A DNA stretch of 64,000 nt from Valencia hispanica (Eukaryota; Chordata; Actinopteri; Cyprinodontiformes; Valenciidae). The stretch is from assembly GCA_963556495.2 (NCBI GenBank), contig OY747705.1, forward strand, positions 4,283,501 to 4,347,500, read 5' to 3'. A program made the position numbers and the translations under genes. This document shows, piece by piece, positions 12,348 to 22,622 of this stretch; position 1 is the stretch's first letter; each line of letters begins with the position of its first letter. Below the pieces are notes generated by a model. It worked only from the letters and a program-made list of their open reading frames with translations, made no database searches and was not told the origin of the DNA.

Positions 12348-13719
12348 ACAGGAAGAGTGTCTACATTCACTTTAAAAGATGTTGAGCTATTAATTGTATT
12401 GGCAACTGTCATTGTATGTTTTGACTTTAGTTTTACATGCAAGTTTGTTTGATAAATATCGCAAAAATAAAAGTTCACCTCCTCACTTTCACTGAGCATT
12501 GTAGCACTAGACTGAGCAAAGGACGGAAAAAGATTTACTCATAAAATTCGTAATCAATGTTTCCACATTCAGAGCAATGAGGCCAAAAGAGACATAATTC
12601 TCCACCTCATCAAGAAGACTGGATATAAAGAAGACGGTTGTTTACACAAGACTTTGTGAAGACAGGTAATGAATCAATGCTAAGGCTCATGTTTTTGTCT
12701 GCTTCATTTTAATTTAGGGTTGCATTGTAATTACATCAGACTGTGTTCAAATAAAAGTCTTGTGAGCTTGTTACTGAAGAAAAGAATGTAAAGCATGGCA
12801 CCTGATGACTTTTTCAAGCATGAGAGGAAATACATGCATTATAAAATGTCTCAGTGAATATCTGAGTTCCTGTCATTGATCAGTGAATCCTTGGGTAATA
12901 CAAGGTATGATTACCATTCAAGCCTGGTCTGTGATCCCTCTCAAGAGGAAGAGAGCAAGCTTTTATTGTTAGACTTAATTCATAATGTATTCTGCCTTTC
13001 CATTGGCAGTGCCAACCTTTTTTTATCTGCTTTTCACTGATCCAAGATGGAATCATAAATTATGGACAAAATATTATGATGTCCAAAATGCTTAATTTTG
13101 CTTTTCTGATCTCAAATAACACCACTTTAATATATTTTATTTAAGTCAGGATACATGAAACACCTACTTGAATGGTTTGTTTTTAAAGAAATACTTTTAA
13201 CTCAAGAACTAAAAAGAGACTTTCCTAATCTATAAACTAAAACTACACCTAAATGTCCCTGACTGCTGAAAGAGGAGCAGCTGCTCTTTGTCTCTCTCCA
13301 GATTCGTTCACTTTATGTTCTTTTCTGTTTGCTTTTCTTGTTTTCTTTTCTTAACCTTTTCTTAGTTACTTTATCTACCCAGCCCCTGGAGTTACTGTAT
13401 TGGACCAGATCTCTTCTTCAATTACTTTTTTATGGACTTATCAACATGGCTTTTGCTCATCTGAGGATTTTGAAAAACTGCTCCACAGAATTGAGGGCAT
13501 TGAAACGAAGCTACGTCGCCTGGAAATTAATTTTGATCTCCATGCTGATTATGGAAACGACAAAACTTTACCGTTGGCTACACACAGGGAGGAACAGCCT
13601 ATCAGCCTGGTGTTAGATCGATCTAACAGTGAAACTCCAGCACAGAGAAAGGTCTGAACTCAGACCTGCCGCTTCTGCTAAAAGTAAGCAAAAGAGGTTT
13701 CAGCCAAAAACAAGAGATA
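12348..13719. other. unassigned intergenic sequence
   Basis: No recognised gene. A charged frame of 85 residues at 13400-13657 has weak coiled-coil character but no family resemblance. Confidence 0.4.
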
Positions 13720-15313
13720 CAGTGGCTTGCAAAAGTATTCGGCCCCCTTGAACTTTTCCACATTTTGTCACATTACAGCCACAAGCATGAATCAATTTTA
13801 TTGGAATTCCACGTGCAAGACCAAAACAAAGTGGTGTACACGTGAGAAGTGGAACGAAAATCATACATGATTCCAAACATTTTTTTACAAATAAATAACT
13901 GAAAAGTGGGGTGTGCGTAATTTTTCAGCCCCCTGAGTCAATACTTTGTAGAACCACCTTTTGCTGCAGTTACAGCTGCCAGTCTTTTAGGGTATGTCTC
14001 TACCAGCTTTGCACATCTAGAGACTGAAATTTTTGCCCATTCTTCTTTGCAAAACAGCTCCAGCTCAGTCAGATTAGATGGACAGCGTTTGTGAACAGCA
14101 GTTTTCAGATCTTGCCACAGATTCTCGATTGGATTTAGATCTGGACTTTGACTGAGCCATTCTAACACATGGATATGTTTTGTTTTAAACCATTCCATTG
14201 TTGCCCTGGCTTTATGTTTAGGGTCGTTGTCCTGCTGGAAGGTGAACCTCCGCCCCAGTCTCAAGTCTTTTGCAGACTCCAAGAGGTTTTCTTCCAAGAT
14301 TGCCCTGTATTTGGCTCCATCCATCTTCCCATCAACTCTGACCAGCTTCCCTGTCCCTGCTGAAGAGAAGCACCCCCAGAGCATGATGCTGCCACCACCA
14401 TATTTGACAGTGGGGATGGTGTGTTCAGAGTGATGTGCAGTGTTAGTTTTCCGCCACACATAGCGTTTTGCATTTTGGCCAAAAAGTTCCATTTTGGTCT
14501 CATCTGGCCAGAGCACCTTCTTCCACATGTTTGCTGTGTCCCCCACACGGCTTGTGGCAACCTGCAAACGGGACTTCTTATGGTTTTCTTTCTTCTTGCC
14601 ACTCATCCATAAAGGCCAACTTTGTGCAGTGCAAGACAAATAGTTGTCCTATGGACAGATTCCCCCACCTGAGCTGTAGATCGCTGCAGCTCGTCCAGAG
14701 TCAACATGGGCCTCTTGGCTACATTTCTGATCAGCGCTCTCCTTGTTCGGCCTGTGAGTTTAGGTGGACGGCCTTGTCTTGGTAGGTTTACAGTTGTGCC
14801 ATACTCCTTCCATTTCTGAATGATGGCTTGAACAGCGCTCCATGGGATGTTCAAGGCTTGGGAAATCTATTTGTAGCCTAAGCCTGCTTTAAATTTCTCA
14901 ATAACTTTATTCCTGACCTGTCTGGTGTGTTCTTTGGACTTCATGGTGTTGTTGCTCCCAACATTCTCTTAGACAACCTCTGAGGTCGTCACAGGGCAGC
15001 TGTATTTGTACTGACATTAGATTACACACAGGTGCACTCTATTTAGTCATTAGCACTCATCAGGCAATGTCTATGGGCAACTGACTGCACTCAGACCAAA
15101 GGGGGCTAAATAATTACGCACACCCCACTTTTCAGTTATTTATTTGTAAAAAATGTTTGGAATCATGTATGATTTTTGTTCCACTTCTTACGTGTACACC
15201 ACTTTGTATTGGTCTTTCACGTGGAATTCCAATAAAATTGATTCATATTTGTGGCTGTAATGTGACAAAATGTGGAAAAGTTCAAGGGGGCCGAATACTT
15301 TTGCAAGCCACTG
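13720..15313 (-). mobile_element. Tc1-like transposon copy A (inactive)
   Basis: Complete element between TA dinucleotides (13718-13719 and 15314-15315). Both ends carry CAGTGGCTTGCAAAAGTATT as an inverted terminal repeat; the TIRs extend about 210 bases. It is the same family as copy B at 22.6-24.2 kb and very similar to it base for base. The transposase is broken. Confidence 0.93.
13938..14900 (-). pseudogene. Tc1-like transposase, copy A, disrupted
   Basis: The same protein as copy B, but with at least three lesions seen by direct comparison. A TAG replaces a Glu codon after GLGYK near the N terminus (about 14868). A TGA follows GLYG (14603-14605). A 13-base deletion just downstream (near 14592) shifts the frame. 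The C-terminal 200 residues with the catalytic blocks ([33 protein letters not shown]) are readable. One of them is changed: the residue before the first catalytic Asp is Pro rather than Ser. Confidence 0.92.
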
Positions 15314-15315
15314 TA

Positions 15316-16680
15316 TGTGTCCCCAGTTCAAACCCATGCCCACTTTGCCCATAAAAAGGCCATGCTGGACCCATATATGTGTTCTCAGTTCAAACCCATG
15401 CCCACGTGGCCCATAAAAAGGCCATGCTGGACCCATATATGTGTTCTCAGTTCAAACCCATGCCCACGTGGTTCACAAAAATGCCATGCAGGACCAATAT
15501 GGGCCCAGTAAGGGATCTATATGGGCACAATGGGCATGGGCTGTAAATGGGTAACATTACTGGGACCCATATGGTTTCTGTAACATGGGCCCACATGGTA
15601 AACCCAAATAGGCCCTATGGGGGATATAAGTGGGCATTGTACGCATTGGCGAGCACTGGGTTTCATTATTAAGTGCGTTATTATACAATGTTATCCATTT
15701 ACAGCCCATGCTCATTGTGCCCATATAGATCCCTTACTGGGCCCATATCACCAGCCCACATGGACTTCCAATCTGGGACCCATGTTGCTTAACCCATGTA
15801 GGGCCTTAATAATGAAACCCAGTCCCAGCCAGCAATGACATATGGGGCCCAGATGGGTTAAGTACGGGTTCCATGGGTACTGTGTGGGCATGGGCTTTGA
15901 CTGGGTGAAATCAGCGGGTCCCATGTAGGTTTTGTAGTATGAGTCCCACATAGGAAGCCCATATGAGCTGATTACCCATAAGGGACAGGCATGGGCCAAG
16001 TGGGCATGGGTTTGATCTGGGAACACATAAATTTGTCCTCCAATTTGGGGCCAACATTGTGGAGGTTTGAACATTTGGGGCTGCCTCTGCAAACTCATCA
16101 GCCAATATGTATATATGGGCACCACCTGGGATAAGCTTGGGCTGGATAGGTACCATCTGGGCATGGGCTCAAACTGGTTTTTTGTACAGGGCCCACTTGG
16201 GTTTCTCATGTGAAACTCATATGGGCAAACCCAAGTGGGAACATAAAGTAGGTCCCAGCTGGGCCAAATATTGAAAACCCTTAAACAGGTTCAAAATGGG
16301 AAACACATGTAGGACCCACTTTGGTTTTTTTATGTGGGTTAGACATGGGCAAACATAATCATTTAGATATAAGCTGTTGATGTAGGCCCCAGGTGGGGCC
16401 AAGTTAGATGATCAATATATGATTTTACAACTGATTACTCATGTCGGGCCCACCTGGTCAAACTATATAGGTCACACATGGGTAAATGCAAGTCAGACCG
16501 TGAAGACATGTCTAAGTGGGCCCCATATGGGGAATATTAAGCTGATGTGGGCAAATATTTGAAATGGCTTAAGATTGTTTAGTACATATGGGGCCCACAT
16601 GGGTCAACCAAATTAAACCCATATGGACAAACACAGGTGGGCATCCATTGTAGGTCCTATCCGGGTCAGTGATGGTAAAT
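15316..16680. repeat. tandem/palindromic satellite-like array rich in CCCATATGGG motifs
   Basis: The region opens with a clear 62-bp tandem repeat: CAGTTCAAACCCATG recurs at 15324, 15386 and 15448. It then continues as looser sequence full of CCCATATGGGC, GGGCCCACATGG and similar near-palindromes. A CCCAGCCAGCAA junction at about 15823-15835 separates two differently oriented parts. No coding potential. The motif vocabulary is shared with the array at 29.1-30.2 kb. Confidence 0.75.
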
Positions 16681-16699
16681 GTGTACATTTGAAAAGCGC

Positions 16700-16960
16700 C
16701 TTCATATATTTTTGATCTGTAAAAACCTTACTCTTCAACTTAAATCCCCAAAATTATATAACAAGACATAATCATTTTTTTCTTTGAGCTGGTGCAATTG
16801 GTGCAAATAAAAGGGAATGACGCCTATAAGCAGTTACACCTCAACCGTGGAACTCCCTGTTTTCATGGTATTGACACCATAGAACCTTTTGAAATGCAGC
16901 TGAAGAAGCATTTATTTAATAAAGCTGTTATGTAAGTTATTATTTATTATAATTTTTGTC
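16700..16960 (+). mobile_element. short LINE C-terminal remnant
   Basis: About 16850-16935 reads roughly WNSLP-like (frame broken) then IDTIEPFEMQLKKHLFNKA, the usual last residues of L2-type LINE ORF2 proteins. Only the tail remains and the family assignment is by pattern. Confidence 0.35.
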
Positions 16961-17519
16961 ATACTACTGCCATAATTATGTTTTTGTTATATGTTACTAT
17001 ATTTTGCCTTCAAACTAGCATTTGTACTGGGTACAGTTGCACAAAGTCAGGGATCTTCTCAAGATTATTGTTAGGTGATCAACCAATTATACCAAACAAG
17101 TACTAATGATCATCAATGTCACACATATGTTGAAACACAGTCATTAACTGAAAAAGTAACAAGTTTGTTGGAGGCTTAAAATTGGGTGAGGAAACACCAA
17201 ACTCTGCTACCAAGGTGAAGTTGTGGGAGTCTCATGTCATGTCCAGATAGTGCACAGCAACAAGACACTAGAAAATGTCAGGAAATTTAAAAAGTGCCTG
17301 CCACGTGGTGCGTAATCAGTATGACCCAAAATCAGAGGTTCTGTTGCCGACTTAGGTCCAGCAACATAGATGGAATGAGCATCCTCTTATCCCTTGGCGC
17401 CCTGAGCCAGCGGATCTCCTCCGTCGTCACCAGAGACAGAGGAGGTAGAGGGAGGCTTTAAGGAGCCCAGCAGCCGCGAGCCTTATCAATTCGAGCCGCT
17501 GAGTCAGCGCTGCCCGAGG
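16961..17519. other. unassigned sequence left of a MITE
   Basis: No gene or recognised repeat. 17390-17520 is GC-richer and may be a divergent left part of the neighbouring MITE. Confidence 0.35.
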
Positions 17520-17999
17520 CCGGCGCTGCTGCTGAGGGAGAGAGAGACAGGATGGGTCCAGTCTCTGAGTGGTAATGCTAACATAGGGTAACGTTCAAAA
17601 CAGTATGCTAGCTATGCTAACTAAGTGCTAATGTGATATTAATGGTAACCTGAAAAACGCAGTCCAACTCCAAACTCGCCACGGGGCCGGTATGTCTGAT
17701 AGTTTTATACCCAAACCCACGGGGCGTGTCTGTGAGACCATGGCTGCTGTGACGCAGTCGATGCCTGTGACGTAGAGATGTACCGCTCTCCACCAATCAT
17801 AAAATTCAAATGCAGTAGCCACAGTTCAACCCTAAGAGGGCAGCACTAAGACATTTTTAGACCAAAAAGTGTAGAATTGAACAAGTTTACACGAAAATGT
17901 AAAAAAATCCCCAGAAACTGAAAGACTGCATAGGTAAAGACCCATTTATACAGTTTAGAAGCAAAAAAAAGTTGTTTTGGGGTTTAGTTACTCTTTAAA
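17520..17999. repeat. TTAA-type MITE, copy 1 (left end not recognised)
   Basis: Near-identical over about 480 bases to 49258-49738, from GGCGCTGCTGCTGA to the terminal TTTAGTTACTCTTTAA. In the 49-kb copy this sequence is a TIR element flanked by TTAA. Here the right terminus is intact but no matching left TIR was found. Short and non-coding. Confidence 0.8.
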
Positions 18000-18673
18000 T
18001 TACTGCAGTGGATGCCTGTAGCTGAAACTATTTCGTGAACCTAAGATTTACACAAATGCTGCCAGACAGTAGATTGGTGTGCAAAAAAAGCAAGACAATA
18101 AGAAACAAACGGCTTCTTTAGCTCAAACACTGTTTTCACTACTCTTATAAACCGTACTGTTCCTTCTATGAGAAATGTTTGGCCATCATCGTTATTTTGT
18201 GCAGCAGCCGTTAAGAGCTCTAAGATGCTGATCCAGGATCAGGCAGAACGAGTGTAAAATACTAGTAATATCTAACTCTTGGTAATTTGAGATTTTAAAC
18301 TAAAATGATAAAGGTTTTCCCTGAAGACATAATTAACCTAAATTGTTTTTGTATGTTGGGAGATGCAGACATTTCCCAGGCTGTGGACAGGAGGGTTATC
18401 AACCACCTGCACCTTACTTCAATACATTTTAGGGGGGAAGAGGATCAGATCTGATTTGGTAAAATACTCTTTTTTTTAGAAGTGATTCAATAAATATATT
18501 TGGGGAAAAAGTGTTATGGATAAACAGCTCGAATAACAAGGCATTAAATGTGTGTATCCTGGTGGATACTTTGTCTAGATAGGCAGTAATAGCTAGTCTC
18601 AGAATTTCTCTTATTTTCAGTCGTATATTATAGATACAATATCCTAAAATATTAAGACAGGGCCTATAATACT
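18000..18673. other. unassigned intergenic sequence
   Basis: Nothing supportable. Confidence 0.4.
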
Positions 18674-18730
18674 GGGCTGCACAGTGGTAGTGCAGTTGGT
18701 AGCACTGCTGCCTTGCAGCAAGAAATGGTC
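18674..18730 (+). repeat. SINE-like or dispersed repeat fragment
   Basis: Contains GGGCTGCACAGTGGTAGTG followed by a TTGGTAGCACTGCTGCC segment. This is a short fish dispersed repeat with a weak tRNA A-box look. The remainder is missing. Confidence 0.4.
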
Positions 18731-20002
18731 ACCGCAGGAGCAGTCACCGGAGTAATGTTGGCACCTCTACTTCCGGGTATCTTGCTAGATTGAAGCAGGG
18801 ATGTTAAAAATGCAGCCCACAGTTCATATCTGGTCCTCTGACTGATTTTGTGCCCTTCCACTGCAATTTCTGTTAGAATTTTGTCCTGCTAGTACAGCAC
18901 AAAGTTAATAGATAGATAGACAATTATTATTTTTATGTTCAGAGTTATAATACTGTGGGGCTAAATAGAAAATTACAGAAATAAAAAAATCTATTACTGC
19001 AAAGGTTAAGTTCAAAACATTTGTATTTGTTAACCTTTTTTGCTTTCCCTAATGTAGTTGTTGATAATGGACTCAATTATATGTTTAAGTCCAAGAATCT
19101 TTCACTTATTCAGTCCATCAAATCCAGGGAATTAGATGCAGTTTGTTTCTATGTAAAGGTACATTCCTCGACACCCCCTTTATGCCTACTATCCCTAAAT
19201 ATTTTATCCTTTTTAAAATTAAACACACTTTGTACTTTTCAATTAGACAGTGCATGATTAATGTATTCTTGAGCCGGGCAAAAATAAATTTTAAAAATAG
19301 CATTTTTTTAGTAAAAATATATTAACCTAGAGGAATTATTTTTAGGTGGGAGATTTTGACTATTGTTTGTAAAGGTTTAGACAGTGTTTCATAATAATGA
19401 ATGTTTTGAAGTCATCTGTTTTGTTAATAATTTAATAGAACATTAACAAACCGTGTGAAAATTCGAAAACCACTAATTATATGTCAGCCATTTTTACTTC
19501 ATATAATTATCTGCCAAGTCATTTGGTCTTGCATCAGTTACCATTTAGATAAATTTTGATGTGGCTTTAAAGCTGAAACTCTGTCAACTAGGAAAACATT
19601 TTTTATTGTTCGCTGCTGGGATTGGTCCAAATAGCCAATTCAATTAAAAAATACTTTATTGATGATATGATTAAGAATGATATGATTATGATGATATGAA
19701 TATGATTTCTTAAACACATGCAGTGTCTATTGAAGTTATAATTAGACTTTTAATTTTGTCCATTAGTTTGTGAATCGTTACTACTGAAGTAACCTCAAAA
19801 GAAAAGGATGTTTTTGCATATTTCTTTCTAATGTACTTTCATTTTTTGTCACGTTTAGATAAGAGGATCGCAAACACCATCTTTGAGATGTAAGTAATTT
19901 TCAAATTATTAGTAATGCTAATTAGCGATATTCAACATATTCCACAGACTTTTTAGAAAAAGGGATGCACTATGATTTATTTTTTATCTTTGTGGTAATC
20001 AG
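18731..20002. other. unassigned AT-rich sequence
   Basis: Very AT-rich, with no gene. A short LINE/SINE tail-like AATTAAAAAATACTTTATTG is seen near 19640. Confidence 0.4.
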
Positions 20003-20095
20003 TAGGGATGCAAAGATACCACATTTTTCAAACCGATATTATACAGATACTTGGATCTGAGTACTTGCTGATACTGAGTACCAATGCCAAAACTT
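20003..20095. repeat. hAT-like terminus (TAGGGATGCA family), fragment
   Basis: TAGGGATGCAAAGATACCA followed by a GATACTGAGTACCAATGCC region. It resembles the element end at 63668, where a BED-type hAT transposase follows. Confidence 0.5.
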
Positions 20096-20654
20096 CTACT
20101 ACACAAAAAAATGCAATAAACTGGAAGACAGATTTTTATGTTCTTCTCTGCTTGTAACAGCAAATGATGGTGAATTAGATGAAAAATATAATATTAATAA
20201 AAATGACAATAAAACAAAAATTTCAATTGAAATAAATGAATATGAATAAATGAGGCTGGCAAGCAACCGGAGTGAGAGTGGGCTAGATACTGGCTCCAGC
20301 ATCAGCAACTGTAAGGTCGGAAAACAGTGAATGATGACTGATTTTTGCTGGAATTTTTACTACACTGAACCCACTCATGTCCTTGGCCAGTGCGTGAGAT
20401 GGCAATGGAAACACAACCAGACCGTTCTGCTTCGGGCTGACCTGATCCGGTCCTGGCTGAACCGATGCTAGTGAGAGGGGCAATAGTCCTTCCAGTGTGT
20501 CCTGGGTTTCCTCCCAGTGGGATGTACCTATAACATCTCACCAGGGAGACATCCAGCAACCATCCTTCTTCTGAGAATCTAATTAACTTTTTTTTTCCTA
20601 AGGTTGCCATGGTAGCAGATAGGGGGAACAAGTGTGGACGATACCACAAGGAGA
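20096..20654. other. unassigned sequence with short repeat patches
   Basis: No gene. About 20475-20570 resembles a widespread short vertebrate repeat (CTCCCAGTGGGATGT..CACCAGGGAG). A short block at 20605-20640 recurs at about 28540-28575. Confidence 0.3.
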
Positions 20655-21141
20655 ATGATGAAATTCCGGTTATCACCTGAGCTGGCTGTGGAGTACAACA
20701 TGTTTGGCCGATATGGGAAGAAGAAGTTAAAGGACTTGTATATTTTTTATGTTGTGTATGGTAAGTAAGTTTCACTTTAGACATCACTTGAATTCTTGGA
20801 ATCTTGGATTAAGATGCTTGAAAGTTTAACTGAAATTGGTTATAGTGCAATGACCTATTTTTGAGGGAAGGAAGAAAAATAAAGATTGTTCTTTGTAATC
20901 TATCACCATTGGAAATAAGCTAAGGTAACTGTACTTGGGCTTACCCTTTTTTCTTATTCTGTAGAGGCCCTGAAGAAGAATGCATAAACATCAGAGGTCA
21001 ACCTCCAAGATGGGGAGAGGTTCCTGTCCAAGTGGCTCACTGGGGCTAGAGACAGAGGAGGACTGAGAGCTGCAAGGCACAAAAGTTTCTGCTCTGCAAA
21101 AAATGCTGATTTGAGCAGACTGCAGTCTCATGTGTACCATA
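20655..21141 (+). pseudogene. two-exon DUF4806-like gene fragment with a premature stop
   Basis: Exon 20655-20760 ends in a canonical GTAAGT donor. A second exon starts at 20965 after a TAG acceptor and ends at 21141 before GTAAGT. Joined in phase, they read MMKFRLSPELAVEYNMFGRYGKKKLKDL, then an EALKKNA segment, a stop (TAA), then a TSEVNLQDGERFLSKWLTGARDRGG segment. The LS..LA...N..G..GKK..K.L and WL..A.DR.GG patterns resemble the DUF4806 domain of uncharacterised animal proteins, which are often multicopy in fish. The in-frame TAA makes it a probable pseudogene. The family call is from memory of the pattern. Confidence 0.45.
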
Positions 21142-21579
21142 GTAAGTTTTTCCATTTCTGCTTGGTACAGTTCTTTATACAGTGGTCAGAAAACATTCTT
21201 CGATATGTTTTCTGAAGAAGATTCCCCCTCATGATTTTATTTTTTGTATACAGCATAATCCATGGTTTCCTTTCGCACAAGAAGTTTTCTTGTTAGTGCA
21301 GTCAATACCATAGCAAGCTATCTTTGTCCAATCAGTGCACGATTAACATCGGAACACAAATGAACATTGCGGACGCAACTAAAGGTCAAGTTCAGAGAAA
21401 CAAAATAGCCAAGACTGTTAACATGACTCCGAGGCTGCGGCCTTCCCTGGAACAAGCAGGAAGGAGCAAACTAGCGGTGACAACTCATCTGAGACCTGTC
21501 ATTCAAAAGGACTTTTTTCATAATTTCAAGCGTAAATTACATCTAAATACATGAGTTGTAAAAAAAAATTCACCCCCTT
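21142..21579. other. unassigned intergenic sequence
   Basis: No recognised feature; a 76-residue frame at 21324 has no family resemblance. Confidence 0.35.
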
Positions 21580-21790
21580 CAGAGTTGTCATGATGGTAAA
21601 CCTGACCTAATAAACCTAAAATGGCTTTTTGAACCAGGCTGTGAACATTATTTTTGCTGTGAAGTTGGTATTTTTAACATCAGAGTCAATGGGAGTCAAT
21701 GGGAACTCGCTCCTTTCTGGAGTCAGCCCTTAGTGGATATGGGGGAACTGCAATCTTTGTTACTTCAGCATTCGCTTCAATTGTGACGGG
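21580..21790. repeat. fish dispersed non-coding repeat fragment
   Basis: CCTAATAAACCTAAAATGGC followed by a GAGTCAATGGGAGTCAATGGG segment and a GGAGTCAGCCCTTAGTGG segment. This combination recurs commonly in fish intergenic DNA as a MITE-like repeat. No TIRs are fixed here. Confidence 0.4.
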
Positions 21791-22370
21791 CAGAGTTTGC
21801 TCCTTGTTATGATGCTGCTACCCCAAAAAATGATGGCAGAAGAGACAGAATAAAGGATGGAGTAGAGCCCAACTTTCTAACTATCTGTCAACGGACAGTA
21901 TACGCCTGTGATTGGTCAGCTCAACCACAGCCAGAGATCGTTTCACCAGAACGGTGCTCTATAGTCGCTGTAATCAGTAGTCAATGCAGCTTTTGGGCAC
22001 TGGATGCTTTATATTGAAAGGATTTTGAGAACAAGGACGTGTAGGGAACAACAAAATAGACTGCTGGGGTTTTTTCAATGTGTTTTTAGAGTATTCAATT
22101 AGCTGCACTTGTTCTGGTGAAGCTGGTTTGCCATCCTCTGCATGTAGCTGTCATTTCCATCGCAGATTAGTTTTTCCATCTCTCTGCATTTTTTTCAGCT
22201 CCGCCTTTTATCCCAAGTTTAGTGCCCTCTTTTTCTGCTCAAAGTCTGCTTGATTTGTGAAGTAATCCAGGAGTTGTTTGGGAAACATCATACAAACTTG
22301 CTCCAAAGTTTGAATGACCTAAGCTTCCTCGGGAAGTCCTGTCTGATCTGTCCCTTCTTGTAGGCCAGGG
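21791..22370. other. unassigned intergenic sequence
   Basis: Nothing supportable. Confidence 0.35.
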
Positions 22371-22490
22371 TTGTCACACTCCATTCCTCAAGGGTCGGTG
22401 TTCTGCAACTTTTTGACATGTCTCTGGTTTAGCACACCTGAATTCAAATAATTAGGTTATCAGCAGGACCCCATATTACCTAACTGTATA
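22371..22490. repeat. hAT-MITE fragment (CACACCTGAATTCAAATAAT family)
   Basis: The CCAGGGTTGTCACACTCCAT start and the CACACCTGAATTCAAATAAT core match a very common fish hAT-derived repeat. The right half is missing. Confidence 0.45.
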
Positions 22491-22544
22491 AATGCTTTAC
22501 TGTTGAATGTCCAGTCCAGTCTATTGTCAAGGTGAACACAGCGA

Positions 22545-22622
22545 TAGGGCTGGGCGATTTGAACTCAAATCTATATTGCGATATAATCTAAAGCATGATA
22601 TCTATTGCGATATATATATATG
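22545..22622. repeat. hAT-like element left end (TAGGGCTGGGCGAT), split by Tc1 copy B
   Basis: Begins TAGGGCTGGGCGATTT, the same terminus as the element at 31406-33009, and runs into a TATATA tract where Tc1 copy B is inserted. It resumes after 24229; its right end was not recognised. Confidence 0.55.

Noticed and set aside
14169..14785. Plus-strand frames over Tc1 copy A, with the same pattern over copy B (23070-23699)
   Set aside because: Antisense shadows of the transposase reading frame.
15157..16402. Frames of 60-150 residues in the satellite-like array
   Set aside because: Translations of tandem non-coding repeats rich in Pro-Met-Pro and similar words; frames differ between units.
18674..18730. 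tRNA gene
   Set aside because: Weak A-box resemblance only; no B box and no cloverleaf pairing visible.
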